A stretch of DNA of 12,776 nt from an uncultured Bacteroidales bacterium (GTDB taxonomy: Bacteria; Bacteroidota; Bacteroidia; Bacteroidales; ML635J-15): assembly GCA_905233405.1 (NCBI GenBank), contig CAJOEG010000021.1:1-12776 (forward strand), written 5' to 3'. The notes under the pieces were generated by a model. That model was not told the origin of the DNA. It worked only from the letters and a program-made list of their open reading frames with translations, and ran no database searches. Positions 1-7,343 of the stretch are shown here, piece by piece; within the stretch, counting starts at the first letter, position 1; every line of letters begins with the position of its first letter. A program made the translations under genes and the position numbers.

Positions 1-20
1 GCAGAGTTCGAAAAAAGCAG

Positions 21-28
21 TACTTTTG
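21..28 (+). promoter_or_regulatory. Bacteroidetes -7 box for tRNA-Asp
   Basis: TACTTTTG fits the Bacteroidetes sigma-ABfr -7 consensus TAnnTTTG and lies 26 nt before the mature tRNA 5' end. The matching -33 element would fall at or before the left edge of the window, so it cannot be checked. Confidence 0.5.
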
Positions 29-54
29 CATCGCTTTTCACGAAGCAATCAGTT

Positions 55-128
55 GGTGTGGTAGTTCAGCTGGTTAGAATACCGGCCTGTCACGCCGGGG
101 GTCGAGGGTTCGAGTCCCTTCCACACCG
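55..128 (+). tRNA. tRNA-Asp (anticodon GUC)
   Basis: The full cloverleaf can be folded by hand. The acceptor stem GGTGTGG (55-61) pairs perfectly with CCACACC (121-127), and G128 is the discriminator base. The anticodon stem CCGGC/GCCGG (82-86/94-98) closes loop CTGTCAC, with anticodon GTC at 89-91. The T arm GAGGG/CCCTT (104-108/116-120) closes TTCGAGT. The sequence closely resembles E. coli tRNA-Asp. The 3' CCA is not encoded: CA followed by G comes after the discriminator, so CCA must be added after transcription. It decodes GAC and GAU. The gene has its own promoter box and terminator, so it is probably a single-gene unit. Confidence 0.97.
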
Positions 129-133
129 CAGAG

Positions 134-160
134 AAGACAGATTAACAGTCTGTCTTTTTT
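134..160 (+). terminator. Rho-independent terminator of tRNA-Asp
   Basis: AAGACAGA (134-141) pairs with TCTGTCTT (149-156) around a 7-nt loop. The stem runs straight into a T tract, six T, then G, then six more T. Confidence 0.85.
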
Positions 161-247
161 GTTTTTTATAGTCCTCACATTTATATACATATACACAATC
201 ATTAGCACATTTTGAAATCAAAACAAACCACACTTCAAAAAATACAT

Positions 248-255
248 TAATTTTG
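248..255 (+). promoter_or_regulatory. Candidate -7 box for the DPP III gene
   Basis: TAATTTTG matches TAnnTTTG and lies 55 nt before the chosen start codon, which would give a leader of about 50 nt. No convincing -33 TTTG is seen at the usual spacing, so the assignment is tentative. Confidence 0.4.
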
Positions 256-310
256 TATCGTAGTTGCTTCAAAAGGGAAGCATATTGATTTTGAATTTAA
301 TTAATTGTAT

Positions 311-2383
311 ATGAAAGCTTTAACAAAACTAATGTTCGTTATGATTAGCGGAAGTTTAATCGTGTCTTCGTGCACGGAAAAGAAAGAAGAAACAAAAACT
401 ATTGAAGAACAAGAATTCCAATGGCAAATTGACCAGTTCGACGACATCAAGGTAATGCGCTACCAGGTGCCAGACTGGGATTCGTTGACATTGCAGCAGA
501 AACAGTTCGTATATTATCTGGCCGAAGCCACCTACTGGGGACGCGACATCCTCTACGACCAGTTTTTCAAGTACAACCTTATGATTCGCAACACTTTGGA
601 AGGCATTTACACCACCTACGAAGGCGACAAGGAATGCGACGACTGGAAAAACTTCGAGATATATCTTAAGAAGGTATGGTTCGCAAACGGCATCCATCAC
701 CACTATTCCAACGACAAGTTCACACCGAAATTCAGCGAGGAATATTTCAGGATGTTGCTCGAACAGTCGAAGGACGGCTACATTGCTCTCAACTACACCG
801 AAGGCATGGACAAGAACGAGTTTACAGACCTGCTCTGCGACATAATATTCAATCCAGTCAAATACCAGAGCAAGAACAATACTGCCGAGGGCGTTGACAT
901 CATCGCGCAGTCATGCAACAACTTCTACGAGAACCTTACCGCAAAGGAAGTCGAAGAATACTATAACAAGATGCAGGTTCCAGACACAGCAAGACCAATC
1001 TCCAAAGGTTTGAATTCAAAACTCATAAAGACAGCCGATGGAGGAAATATTGTGGAACGCACCTACAAAATTGGTGGAATGTACAGTGAAACAATTGAAA
1101 AGATTGTCGAGAACCTTGAAAAGGCAATCGAATTTGCCGAAAGCGACGTGCAGAAAGCAGAATTGCGCAAACTTATTGAATACTACACCACCGGTGACCT
1201 CACAACTTGGGACGAATACAATGTGATGTGGGCAGAAAATACCGATCCTCGCGTTGACTATGTAAACGGCTTCATCGAAAACTACGGCGACCCACTGGGA
1301 CTTAAGGCTACTTGGGAAGCAATTGTTGACTTTAAGGACATCGAAGCAACCAAGATGACCAAACTCATCAGCGAAAACGCACAGTGGTTCGAGGACAACA
1401 GCCCGGTTGACAAGCGTTTCAAGAAGGAAAAGGTAAAAGGCGTTTCGGCAAAGGCCATTAATGTTGTTGCCCTCGGTGGCGACTGCTTCCCTGCTCCGCC
1501 AATAGGAATCAACCTACCTAACGCCGACTGGATTCGCAAGGACCACGGCTCGAAGTCAGTAACTATTACTAACCTAACCTATGCCTACGACCAGGCAGCA
1601 TTGCAGCGCGGTGGAAGTCTTGAGGAATTTGCAGCCAGCGAAGAAGAAATTGCAAGGGCGAAGAAGTACAGTTCCGTAACCGACAACCTTCACACCGACC
1701 TTCACGAATGCCTTGGACACGGCAGCGGTCAACTTTTGCCCGACACCGACCCCAATGCACTAAAGGAACATTCATCGACATTGGAAGAAGCCCGTGCCGA
1801 CCTTTTTGGACTTTACTACCTTGCCGACGACAAGATGATTGAACTCGGACTTTTGCCCGACAAGGAAGCATACAAGGCTGAATATGACGGCTACATCCGC
1901 AACGGACTTATCACTCAGTTGACCCGCATACTCGAAGGCAAGAACATCGAGGAAGCCCACATGCGCAACCGTGCGCTCATTTCGCGCTGGTGCTACGAAA
2001 ACGGCAAGGACGACAATGTGATTGAAATGTTCAAGAAGGACGGGAAAACATACGTTAAGATTAACGACTACAAGAAGTTGCGTGAACTCTTTGGAACTTT
2101 GCTTGCCGAAATTCAGCGAATAAAGTCGGAAGGCGACTATGCAGCAGGTGCAGCAATGGTAGAGAAATATGCCGTAAAGGTTGACCCCGAACTGCACAAG
2201 GAAGTGCTTGAACGCTACCGTGCATTGAATCTTACGCCTTACGGAGGCTTTGTAAATCCGAAACTTACGCAGGTATTCGACGAAAAGGGCAACTTGAAGA
2301 ACATAGAAATCTCCTACCCCGACAACTTTGCAGAACAGATGCTTTGGTTGAGTAAGAATTATTCTATAAAGCCGAAGTTCTAA
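311..2383 (+). CDS. Dipeptidyl peptidase III, M49 family lipoprotein
   Basis: This is a zinc aminopeptidase that removes dipeptides from the N terminus of oligopeptides. The product is 690 residues when started at ATG 311; a TTG start six bases upstream would place only Met-Tyr before it and is less likely. Residues 1-20 form a signal peptide ending in the lipobox VSSC, with C21 as the lipid-anchored cysteine. The Glu/Lys-rich stretch that follows may favour surface export, which is inference. The M49 signature HECLGH is at 465-470, with zinc ligands H465 and H470. The second motif EEARAD is at 492-497, with E493 as third ligand. Another M49-typical block, GGDCFPAPPIGINLP, lies upstream of the zinc site. 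The two zinc motifs are only 28 residues apart (H465 to E493), the compact arrangement known for Bacteroides DPP III, whereas animal enzymes have a longer insert. The gene stands alone with its own strong terminator. It probably takes part in periplasmic or outer-membrane peptide use. Confidence 0.93.
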   Translation: MKALTKLMFVMISGSLIVSSCTEKKEETKTIEEQEFQWQIDQFDDIKVMRYQVPDWDSLTLQQKQFVYYLAEATYWGRDILYDQFFKYNLMIRNTLEGIYTTYEGDKECDDWKNFEIYLKKVWFANGIHHHYSNDKFTPKFSEEYFRMLLEQSKDGYIALNYTEGMDKNEFTDLLCDIIFNPVKYQSKNNTAEGVDIIAQSCNNFYENLTAKEVEEYYNKMQVPDTARPISKGLNSKLIKTADGGNIVERTYKIGGMYSETIEKIVENLEKAIEFAESDVQKAELRKLIEYYTTGDLTTWDEYNVMWAENTDPRVDYVNGFIENYGDPLGLKATWEAIVDFKDIEATKMTKLISENAQWFEDNSPVDKRFKKEKVKGVSAKAINVVALGGDCFPAPPIGINLPNADWIRKDHGSKSVTITNLTYAYDQAALQRGGSLEEFAASEEEIARAKKYSSVTDNLHTDLHECLGHGSGQLLPDTDPNALKEHSSTLEEARADLFGLYYLADDKMIELGLLPDKEAYKAEYDGYIRNGLITQLTRILEGKNIEEAHMRNRALISRWCYENGKDDNVIEMFKKDGKTYVKINDYKKLRELFGTLLAEIQRIKSEGDYAAGAAMVEKYAVKVDPELHKEVLERYRALNLTPYGGFVNPKLTQVFDEKGNLKNIEISYPDNFAEQMLWLSKNYSIKPKF

Positions 2384-2400
2384 AAACATCATAAGAAACA

Positions 2401-2453
2401 AAACGTGGTTCCAGATCCTGAAACAAGTCCAGGATGACGAACCACGTTTTTTG
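2401..2453 (+). terminator. Terminator of the DPP III gene
   Basis: AAACGTGGTTC (2401-2411) pairs over 11 bp with GAACCACGTTT (2439-2449). An inner stem ATCCTG/CAGGAT (2415-2420/2430-2435) is stacked on it across a small symmetric internal loop. Six T follow the last G of the stem. Confidence 0.85.
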
Positions 2454-2464
2454 TATTTGCACAT

Positions 2465-2496
2465 TTTTGCCGTACCAACTATATTCAGTACCTTTG
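2465..2496 (+). promoter_or_regulatory. Promoter of the HAD phosphatase gene
   Basis: A -33 element TTTTG (2465-2469) and a -7 box TACCTTTG (2489-2496) are separated by 19 nt. Both the motifs and the spacing match the Bacteroidetes consensus. This is the best two-part promoter in the window. The leader would be only about 12-15 nt. Confidence 0.7.
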
Positions 2497-2515
2497 CAAC
2501 CTCAAAATTACGACA

Positions 2516-3166
2516 ATGACAAAACTCATAATATTCGACCTCGACGGCACGTTGCTCAACACTATCGGCGACCTTACAAACGCCTGCAACTATGTTTTGC
2601 AGCAACATGGTTTTCCGCTTCACACACACGACGAATACCGCTACTTTATCGGTTCGGGAATCCGTAGGCTCATTAGGCTCGCCCTGCCCGAAGAATACCG
2701 CACCGACGATGATTTCTGCCGTCAGATTCTCGACGAGTTCATTGCACGCTACAACGCCCACCTGCACGAAGAAACATGTCCATACGAAGGCATAATTCCT
2801 CTGCTCAAAAATTTGAACGACAAAGGCATAAACATAGCCGTAGCATCAAACAAGTACCAGGAAGGCGTCGATGCTGTTGTAAATTTCTACTTCCCCGACA
2901 TCAAGTTTGTTGCGACTATTGGCACAGGTCCGGAAGTCCCCACAAAGCCCGACCCGACTATTGTAAACAAGATTATAGAATTGTGTCCTGTCGAAAAGTC
3001 CGAAATCCTTTATCTCGGTGATTCCAACGTCGATATGGTCACAGCAAAAAATGCAGGACTCACCGCCATCGGTGTACTTTGGGGATTTAGAACCAAGAAG
3101 GAACTGATTGAATCGGGAGCCGACATCACGATTGAAAAGCCAGAAGAAATTTGGGATTATATATAA
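2516..3166 (+). CDS. HAD-superfamily hydrolase, phosphoglycolate phosphatase-like
   Basis: This is a 216-residue soluble phosphatase of HAD subfamily IA. All four HAD motifs are visible. Motif I is DLDGT, with D8 as nucleophile and D10 as acid/base. Motif II is S111 in AVASNK. Motif III is K144 in TKPDP. Motif IV is GDSNVD at 168-173, where D169 and D173 bind Mg2+. Residues of about 15-85 form the helical cap domain that selects the substrate. The motif set and length resemble Gph, which hydrolyses 2-phosphoglycolate, but HAD-IA enzymes with other sugar phosphates or nucleotides as substrates look alike, so the exact substrate is not settled. ATG 2516 follows the promoter closely and no Shine-Dalgarno is seen. 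The gene is monocistronic, lying between the DPP III terminator and a two-way terminator it shares with Hsp20. Confidence 0.9.
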   Translation: MTKLIIFDLDGTLLNTIGDLTNACNYVLQQHGFPLHTHDEYRYFIGSGIRRLIRLALPEEYRTDDDFCRQILDEFIARYNAHLHEETCPYEGIIPLLKNLNDKGINIAVASNKYQEGVDAVVNFYFPDIKFVATIGTGPEVPTKPDPTIVNKIIELCPVEKSEILYLGDSNVDMVTAKNAGLTAIGVLWGFRTKKELIESGADITIEKPEEIWDYI

Positions 3167-3182
3167 GCCAAGAAATACACAG

Positions 3183-3386
3183 AATGTCATTCCGTAAAGT
3201 AGAACGAACAGCATAAGGAACGTTGCTTGTGAGTTCACTTATACGGTACCTTTAGCTCGGCCAAAACGGAGTGAGTAATCTCCTTAAAAAACGTATTATA
3301 CCACCAATTAGGAGATTTCGGATAGCCGACTTCACAAGGCTCCGCCATCGGTATCGCCTGTTCATTCTGGCTTCCGAAATGACATT
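3183..3386. repeat. Nested imperfect inverted repeat, possible dispersed element
   Basis: The outer arms AATGTCATTCCG (3183-3194) and CGAAATGACATT (3375-3386) are inverted copies matching at 11 of 12 positions. The inner arms GTAATCTCCT (3275-3284) and AGGAGATTTC (3310-3319) match at 9 of 10. No open reading frame of merit lies between them. The arm words resemble short intergenic palindromic repeats found in many bacterial genomes, but only one copy is present here, so mobility or repetition is inferred. The rest of the 3167-3452 gap holds only this element and the terminator at 3398-3433. Confidence 0.5.
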
Positions 3387-3397
3387 ATCACCACAAT

Positions 3398-3433
3398 AAA
3401 AAATGGCGGTCGCAAAGCAATCGCCATTTTTTT
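3398..3433. terminator. Bidirectional terminator between HAD phosphatase and Hsp20
   Basis: The hairpin AATGGCG (3402-3408)/CGCCATT (3422-3428) is extended inward by GTCGC/GCAAT with one wobble and one mismatch, leaving an AAA loop. A run of A on the left and a run of seven T on the right let it end transcripts arriving from either side. That fits the two convergent genes. Confidence 0.85.
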
Positions 3434-3452
3434 GTTACATAACGGAATACAA

Positions 3453-3917
3453 TTATTGAATTGCAATCTGCCGTGTTGCAGGAGCCTTGTTGACGACTTC
3501 CTTCTTTGGCAAGTCGATGTTCAGGACACCGTGTTCCATTTTTGCGCCAATCTTTTCAATTTCAACATCTTCGGGGATTACAAAACTCTGCGAGTACGAA
3601 GCGTATGAGAACTCACGGCGCAACCAAGTTCCGTGCTTTTCGTCCTTGTCGTTTTTCTCCTCTTTTTTGTCGTTCTTCTCCAGTGAGATTACGAGCTCGT
3701 TGTTCTCGTTGATACTCAACTTAAAGTCATCCTTTGTCATGCCCGGTGCGGCAATCTGGATGTCGTAATTCTTTTCGGTTTCCTTGATGTTTACCGCAGG
3801 TGTTGCGAACTGCCTGCTGACAGGAACGCCCATAAAATCATCGGTGAAGAAGTCATCGAAAATTGACGGAAGCCATGCATTCTGGTTTCTTCTTGAATTT
3901 CTAACTGATGGTAACAT
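3453..3917 (-). CDS. Small heat-shock protein, Hsp20/alpha-crystallin family
   Basis: This is an ATP-independent holdase chaperone of 154 residues that binds unfolding proteins in the cytoplasm. The alpha-crystallin domain spans about residues 40-140, with the family motif HGVLNIDLPK at 129-138. The C terminus carries the I-x-I motif (IAI, 151-153) that docks into neighbouring subunits during oligomer assembly. The N-terminal arm is short and aromatic (LPSIFDDFF). A Lys/Asp/Glu-rich stretch at about 81-95 sits in the loop between beta strands and is longer and more charged than usual. The start at 3917 is set by a GGAGG Shine-Dalgarno 8 nt upstream. The open frame extends 36 codons further, to 4025, but those codons cross the ribosome site and have no family similarity. 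Single-gene unit. Confidence 0.94.
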   Translation of the reverse strand: MLPSVRNSRRNQNAWLPSIFDDFFTDDFMGVPVSRQFATPAVNIKETEKNYDIQIAAPGMTKDDFKLSINENNELVISLEKNDKKEEKNDKDEKHGTWLRREFSYASYSQSFVIPEDVEIEKIGAKMEHGVLNIDLPKKEVVNKAPATRQIAIQ

Positions 3918-3925
3918 AATTAAAA

Positions 3926-3930
3926 CCTCC
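3926..3930 (-). promoter_or_regulatory. Strong Shine-Dalgarno of the Hsp20 gene
   Basis: GGAGG on the minus strand is separated from the ATG by 8 nt (TTTTAATT). Such a site is uncommon in this window, where most genes lack one. It decides the start codon. Confidence 0.8.
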
Positions 3931-3992
3931 AATAATTTAGTTAATTCTCTTTGTTTTGCCTGCCACTTTTGCAGGTTCGATTGCGTATATAA

Positions 3993-4027
3993 CAAAGGAT
4001 ATACCAACACCGCAAACACGCACAAAA
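3993..4027 (-). promoter_or_regulatory. Possible Hsp20 promoter
   Basis: On the minus strand TTTTG (4027-4023) is followed after 21 nt by TATCCTTTG (4001-3993). The second box has three rather than two bases between TA and TTTG, so the match is imperfect. The leader would be about 70 nt. Confidence 0.3.
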
Positions 4028-4108
4028 CCCTGACAACAAGTCAGTTATACAAGACATTATTGCAGATTTAGATTGTTTTGTATGACAAAATAGCAGATAT
4101 TTAGATAT

Positions 4109-4143
4109 AATAGTAGCGGGGCAATTATTGCTCCGCTACTATT
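4109..4143. repeat. Near-perfect 35-nt palindrome downstream of metG
   Basis: AATAGTAGCGG (4109-4119) pairs with CCGCTACTATT (4133-4143). Inside it a G.T step and GCAA/TTGC continue the stem almost to the centre. It lies downstream of the metG stop and may end metG transcripts or protect their 3' ends. No clean T tract follows on the minus strand, so a classical terminator is not assured. Confidence 0.6.
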
Positions 4144-4156
4144 AATTATTTATTGT

Positions 4157-4194
4157 CAATTTGCAAACGTTGCTCGCAACGTCGCTACAAATTG
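4157..4194. repeat. Short palindromic repeat between metG and the Hsp20 upstream region
   Basis: The outer arms CAATTTG (4157-4163) and CAAATTG (4188-4194) enclose ACGTTGC (4167-4173) and GCAACGT (4176-4182), which are separated only by TC. The compact two-level symmetry is typical of dispersed intergenic palindromes, but a second copy is not in this window. Confidence 0.5.
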
Positions 4195-4210
4195 TAAATT
4201 ATAAATTGGA

Positions 4211-6250
4211 CTATCCTACTCTAACACCGCACTTTACCAAGTCTTTCGGTTGCAAAAGAACCAAACGACCATCGGCATCCTCGGCAGAAAGAATCATACC
4301 TTCCGAAACAACGCCCTTCAACTTGCGTGGCTCAAAGTTAGCAATGAAGCAAACCTGAGTACCAACAAGCTTTTCGGGTTCGGTGTAGTATTTTGCAATA
4401 CCGCTAACAATAGTACGACCACCCATGCCATCGTCAATCTTGAACTGCAACAGCTTGTCAGCCTTCGGAACCTTGAAGCACTCAAGCACAGTACCAACGC
4501 GTATGTCAACCTTCATGAAGTCATCAAAGGCAACATTTTCCTTAACAGGCTGTGGCTTGTAGTTGTTCTTTTCGTTCTCAATCTTAATATTTTCTAGGCG
4601 CAGCAACTGAGCATCAATAGCAGAATCCTCAATGCGTTCGAACAACAATTCAGTCTCTCCTATCTTGTGTCCAACAGGAATCAAGTCAACCTTTGTCGTG
4701 CTTTCCCAGTCGGGACGCTCAAAGTTCAGCATCTTGAACAACTTGGTGCTTGTGAACGGCAAAAATGGTTCTGCCAAAGTAGCCGACAAGGCGCACAACT
4801 GAAGCGAATAGTACAATATTGTTCGTGTGCGTGCTTCATCTGTCTTTACAAGCTTCCACGGCTCGGTATCGGCCAAGTATTTGTTACCCAGACGGCTAAC
4901 TGCCATTGCATCCTTCAAGGCCTCACGGAACTTGTAGTTTTCAATGTTGTTTTCAAGGCTTTCCTTTATGCGAGCTATTTCGGCACGAATTTCCTTTTCG
5001 TAATCGGTATCCTCGGCTGGCTGCGGAACATTTCCACCGAAATATTTATGTGTTAAGACAACTGCACGGTTGATGAAGTTACCCATAATGGCAACGAGTT
5101 CGCTGTTGTTCTTTGTCTGGAAATCCTTCCACGAGAAGTCGTTATCCTTGGTTTCTGGTGCATTGGCGGTGAGAACATATCTCAAAACATCCTGCTTGCC
5201 TTCGAAGTCGCGCAGATATTCGTGCAACCATACAGCCCAGTTGCGCGAAGTGCTGATTTTGTTGCCTTCAAGGTTAAGGAATTCGTTTGCAGGAACATTG
5301 TCTGGCAAAATGTAAGATCCTTCGTGACGCAGCATCGACGGGAAAATTATGCAATGGAAAACAATGTTGTCCTTTCCAATGAAATGTACCAACTTGGTAT
5401 CCTTGTCCTTCCACCACTTTTCCCAGTCGTTGGGATACAGCATCTTGGTATTTGAAATATAGCCGATTGGAGCATCGAACCACACATACAGAACCTTGTC
5501 CTTGCCTTCCTCCAGCGGAACTTTTACGCCCCAGTTCAGATCGCGGGTAACGGCGCGTGGGAACAATCCCGAATCCAACCACGACTTGCACTGACCGTAA
5601 ACATTTGGTTTCCACTCCTTATGCTCTTCAAGAATCCAGTGACGAAGTTCTTCCTCGTACTTGTCAAGTGGAAGATACCAGTGCTTGGTTTCCTTCATTA
5701 CGGGAGCGTTTCCGCTAATCATCGAACGCGGATTTATCAGTTCGGTAGGGCTAAGCGACGAACCGCACTTTTCGCACTGGTCGCCGTAAGCATCTTCGGC
5801 ACCGCACTTAGGGCAAGTTCCCATAATGTAGCGGTCGGCAAGGAATTGCTGTTCCTGCTCGTCATAGAACTGCATCGAAGTTTTTTCCACGAATTCGCCC
5901 TTATTGTAAAGCGAAAGGAAAAACTCGGAAGCCGTCTTGTGGTGGATTTCGGCACTGGTGCGACCGTAAATGTCGAACGAAATGCCAAATTCTTCAAACG
6001 ATTCCTTAATAATTTTATGGTATCTATCCACAATGTCCTGCGGAGTTACGCCTTCCTTGCGAGCCTTGAGCGTTACTGGAACACCATGTTCGTCGGAACC
6101 ACCGATAAAAAGCACATCGCGGTGTTTCAAGCGGTTGTAGCGAGCATAGATGTCGGCAGGCACATACACGCCAGCCAGATGTCCAATATGAACTGGTCCG
6201 TTTGCATACGGCAAAGCGGAAGTTATGGTTATTCTCTTGTAATCTTTCAT
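4211..6250 (-). CDS. metG: Methionyl-tRNA synthetase
   Basis: This cytoplasmic enzyme charges tRNA-Met with methionine, using ATP. It has 679 residues when started at ATG 6250, the length usual for Bacteroidales MetG. The frame is open 16 codons further upstream, but that extension would overlap the preceding transporter gene. The class I signature HIGH is at 21-24 and the KMSKS-loop variant KISTS is at 331-335. A zinc knuckle with C146, C149, C159 and C162 (C-x2-C-x9-C-x2-C) sits in the connective domain. The helical anticodon-binding domain follows the KISTS loop. The last 110 or so residues form a fused EMAP/Trbp111-type tRNA-binding OB fold, beginning around FDDFMKVDIRVG. The EamA-type transporter gene ends 34 bp upstream on the same strand, so the two are probably cotranscribed. 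No Shine-Dalgarno is visible. Confidence 0.97.
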   Translation of the reverse strand: MKDYKRITITSALPYANGPVHIGHLAGVYVPADIYARYNRLKHRDVLFIGGSDEHGVPVTLKARKEGVTPQDIVDRYHKIIKESFEEFGISFDIYGRTSAEIHHKTASEFFLSLYNKGEFVEKTSMQFYDEQEQQFLADRYIMGTCPKCGAEDAYGDQCEKCGSSLSPTELINPRSMISGNAPVMKETKHWYLPLDKYEEELRHWILEEHKEWKPNVYGQCKSWLDSGLFPRAVTRDLNWGVKVPLEEGKDKVLYVWFDAPIGYISNTKMLYPNDWEKWWKDKDTKLVHFIGKDNIVFHCIIFPSMLRHEGSYILPDNVPANEFLNLEGNKISTSRNWAVWLHEYLRDFEGKQDVLRYVLTANAPETKDNDFSWKDFQTKNNSELVAIMGNFINRAVVLTHKYFGGNVPQPAEDTDYEKEIRAEIARIKESLENNIENYKFREALKDAMAVSRLGNKYLADTEPWKLVKTDEARTRTILYYSLQLCALSATLAEPFLPFTSTKLFKMLNFERPDWESTTKVDLIPVGHKIGETELLFERIEDSAIDAQLLRLENIKIENEKNNYKPQPVKENVAFDDFMKVDIRVGTVLECFKVPKADKLLQFKIDDGMGGRTIVSGIAKYYTEPEKLVGTQVCFIANFEPRKLKGVVSEGMILSAEDADGRLVLLQPKDLVKCGVRVG

Positions 6251-6284
6251 TTTCGGAAAATTTTGCGCAAAATTAAAACATATT

Positions 6285-7184
6285 TCACTTCTTCCCAAAA
6301 TATTTCGGTGCCAAGATTATCAGCAGCACTGCTACCATTATGGTTATGAAACCGAAAACAAGTGAAACGGTAAACGGTTCATCAAAAACAATACAGCCGA
6401 AAAATACCGCAGTAGCTGGTTCAAGTACACCGAGAATTGCCGCTGGCGTAGAACCTATATTCCTGATTGACACCGCCAAAGCTATAAGCGATATTGTTGT
6501 CGGGAGAATGCCAAGTCCTGCAAGGCAAAGCCACGAGAAACCATCGGGAACAGCCTGCAACTGCGTTCCACAGCCCAAACGAAAGAAAAACAGCACGAAC
6601 GTTCCTACCACAATGGCATAAAACGACAGCTTGACGCTATTCATTTCCTTAAGCGCGGAACGGTTTACACCAACTATATATATGGCGTAAGTCAGCGACG
6701 ACATCACCACGAAGAAAATGCCCATCAAAGTCACCGAACCCGAGCTGTCGCCCTTATAAAGCAACATAAGTCCGCCAAACGACAAGGCAAGCGAAACCAC
6801 TGTAAACCAGCGTATTTTCTCCTTGAAGAAGACTGCCATTATTATTGCCGTAAGCACCGGATAGACGAAAAGTATGGTCGATGCAATTCCAGCAGGCATC
6901 ATGCGATAGCTCTCGAACAAAAAGATTGACGACGAACAGAACAAAGTTCCCATTATCACAACGGCAATAAGTTCCTTTGCCTTGAGACGGAAATCAATTT
7001 TCTTGACAAGCATAAGAATTGCAAGCGCTACGGCAGCAATCGCATACCTGTAGAACAAAATGGAATCAACACCTACGCCACGCGACATCACCGGCAGCGA
7101 AAACAGCGGATTCACGCCGTAGCAAATCGCCGACAGACAGCCGCACACATAACCTTTTACCTTATTTCCTTCTAGTTCTGTCAT
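6285..7184 (-). CDS. EamA/DMT-family membrane transporter
   Basis: This is a 299-residue integral inner-membrane protein with about ten hydrophobic segments arranged as two five-helix EamA repeats. The first runs from about 10 to 142 and ends with GGLMLLYKG; the second runs from about 150 to 293. The LEP motif (254-256) followed by an acidic turn (FDEP, 267-270) is typical of the second repeat in drug/metabolite transporters of the RhaT/YdcZ-like type. Members export amino acids, nucleotides or other small metabolites; nothing in the sequence fixes the substrate. ATG 7184 lies just downstream of a TAnnTTTG box. metG follows 34 bp later, which may mean only shared transcription rather than shared function. 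Confidence 0.88.
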   Translation of the reverse strand: MTELEGNKVKGYVCGCLSAICYGVNPLFSLPVMSRGVGVDSILFYRYAIAAVALAILMLVKKIDFRLKAKELIAVVIMGTLFCSSSIFLFESYRMMPAGIASTILFVYPVLTAIIMAVFFKEKIRWFTVVSLALSFGGLMLLYKGDSSGSVTLMGIFFVVMSSLTYAIYIVGVNRSALKEMNSVKLSFYAIVVGTFVLFFFRLGCGTQLQAVPDGFSWLCLAGLGILPTTISLIALAVSIRNIGSTPAAILGVLEPATAVFFGCIVFDEPFTVSLVFGFITIMVAVLLIILAPKYFGKK

Positions 7185-7201
7185 CGCAAAAAAATTGAGC
7201 G

Positions 7202-7209
7202 CAAATTTA
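7202..7209 (-). promoter_or_regulatory. Candidate -7 box for the EamA-metG unit
   Basis: On the minus strand the sequence reads TAAATTTG, matching TAnnTTTG, 17 nt before the start codon. The leader would be very short. No clear -33 TTTG is seen. Confidence 0.45.
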
Positions 7210-7309
7210 CAACTTTTATTATTTTTCCTCTAAAGAAAAAATGCAACATATTGATTATCAATGATGAGTTTTTCTTTATTATACTGGCATAAAAATCAGA
7301 ATTTTTATG

Positions 7310-7317
7310 TAAGTTTG
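7310..7317 (+). promoter_or_regulatory. Candidate -7 box for the TraB/GumN-family gene
   Basis: TAAGTTTG matches TAnnTTTG and lies 26 nt before ATG 7344. The -33 region is weak. It shares the divergent gap 7185-7343 with the minus-strand box at 7202-7209. Confidence 0.5.
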
Positions 7318-7343
7318 CATCGTTCACAAAATTCAAAAGTCAG

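Noticed and set aside
90..272. Minus-strand frame ending in a GRDSNPRPPA-like tail
   Set aside because: It is the common artefact of reading tRNA sequence backwards: the tail is the complement of the tRNA-Asp T arm and anticodon arm, and the rest crosses the tRNA terminator.
1772..2767. 331-codon minus-strand open frame
   Set aside because: It is antisense to DPP III and the HAD phosphatase, crosses a terminator and a promoter, and shows no domain. The plus-strand genes carry all the family motifs.
3918..4025. 36-codon N-terminal extension of Hsp20
   Set aside because: It overlaps the GGAGG ribosome site and the candidate promoter, and family members start near the short aromatic N-terminal arm.
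6251..6298. 16-codon N-terminal extension of MetG
   Set aside because: It would overlap the end of the EamA transporter gene, and family members begin a few residues before ITSALPYANGP.
5621..6349. 242-codon plus-strand open frame
   Set aside because: It is antisense to the N-terminal half of metG, has no recognisable family, and arises from codon bias on the other strand.
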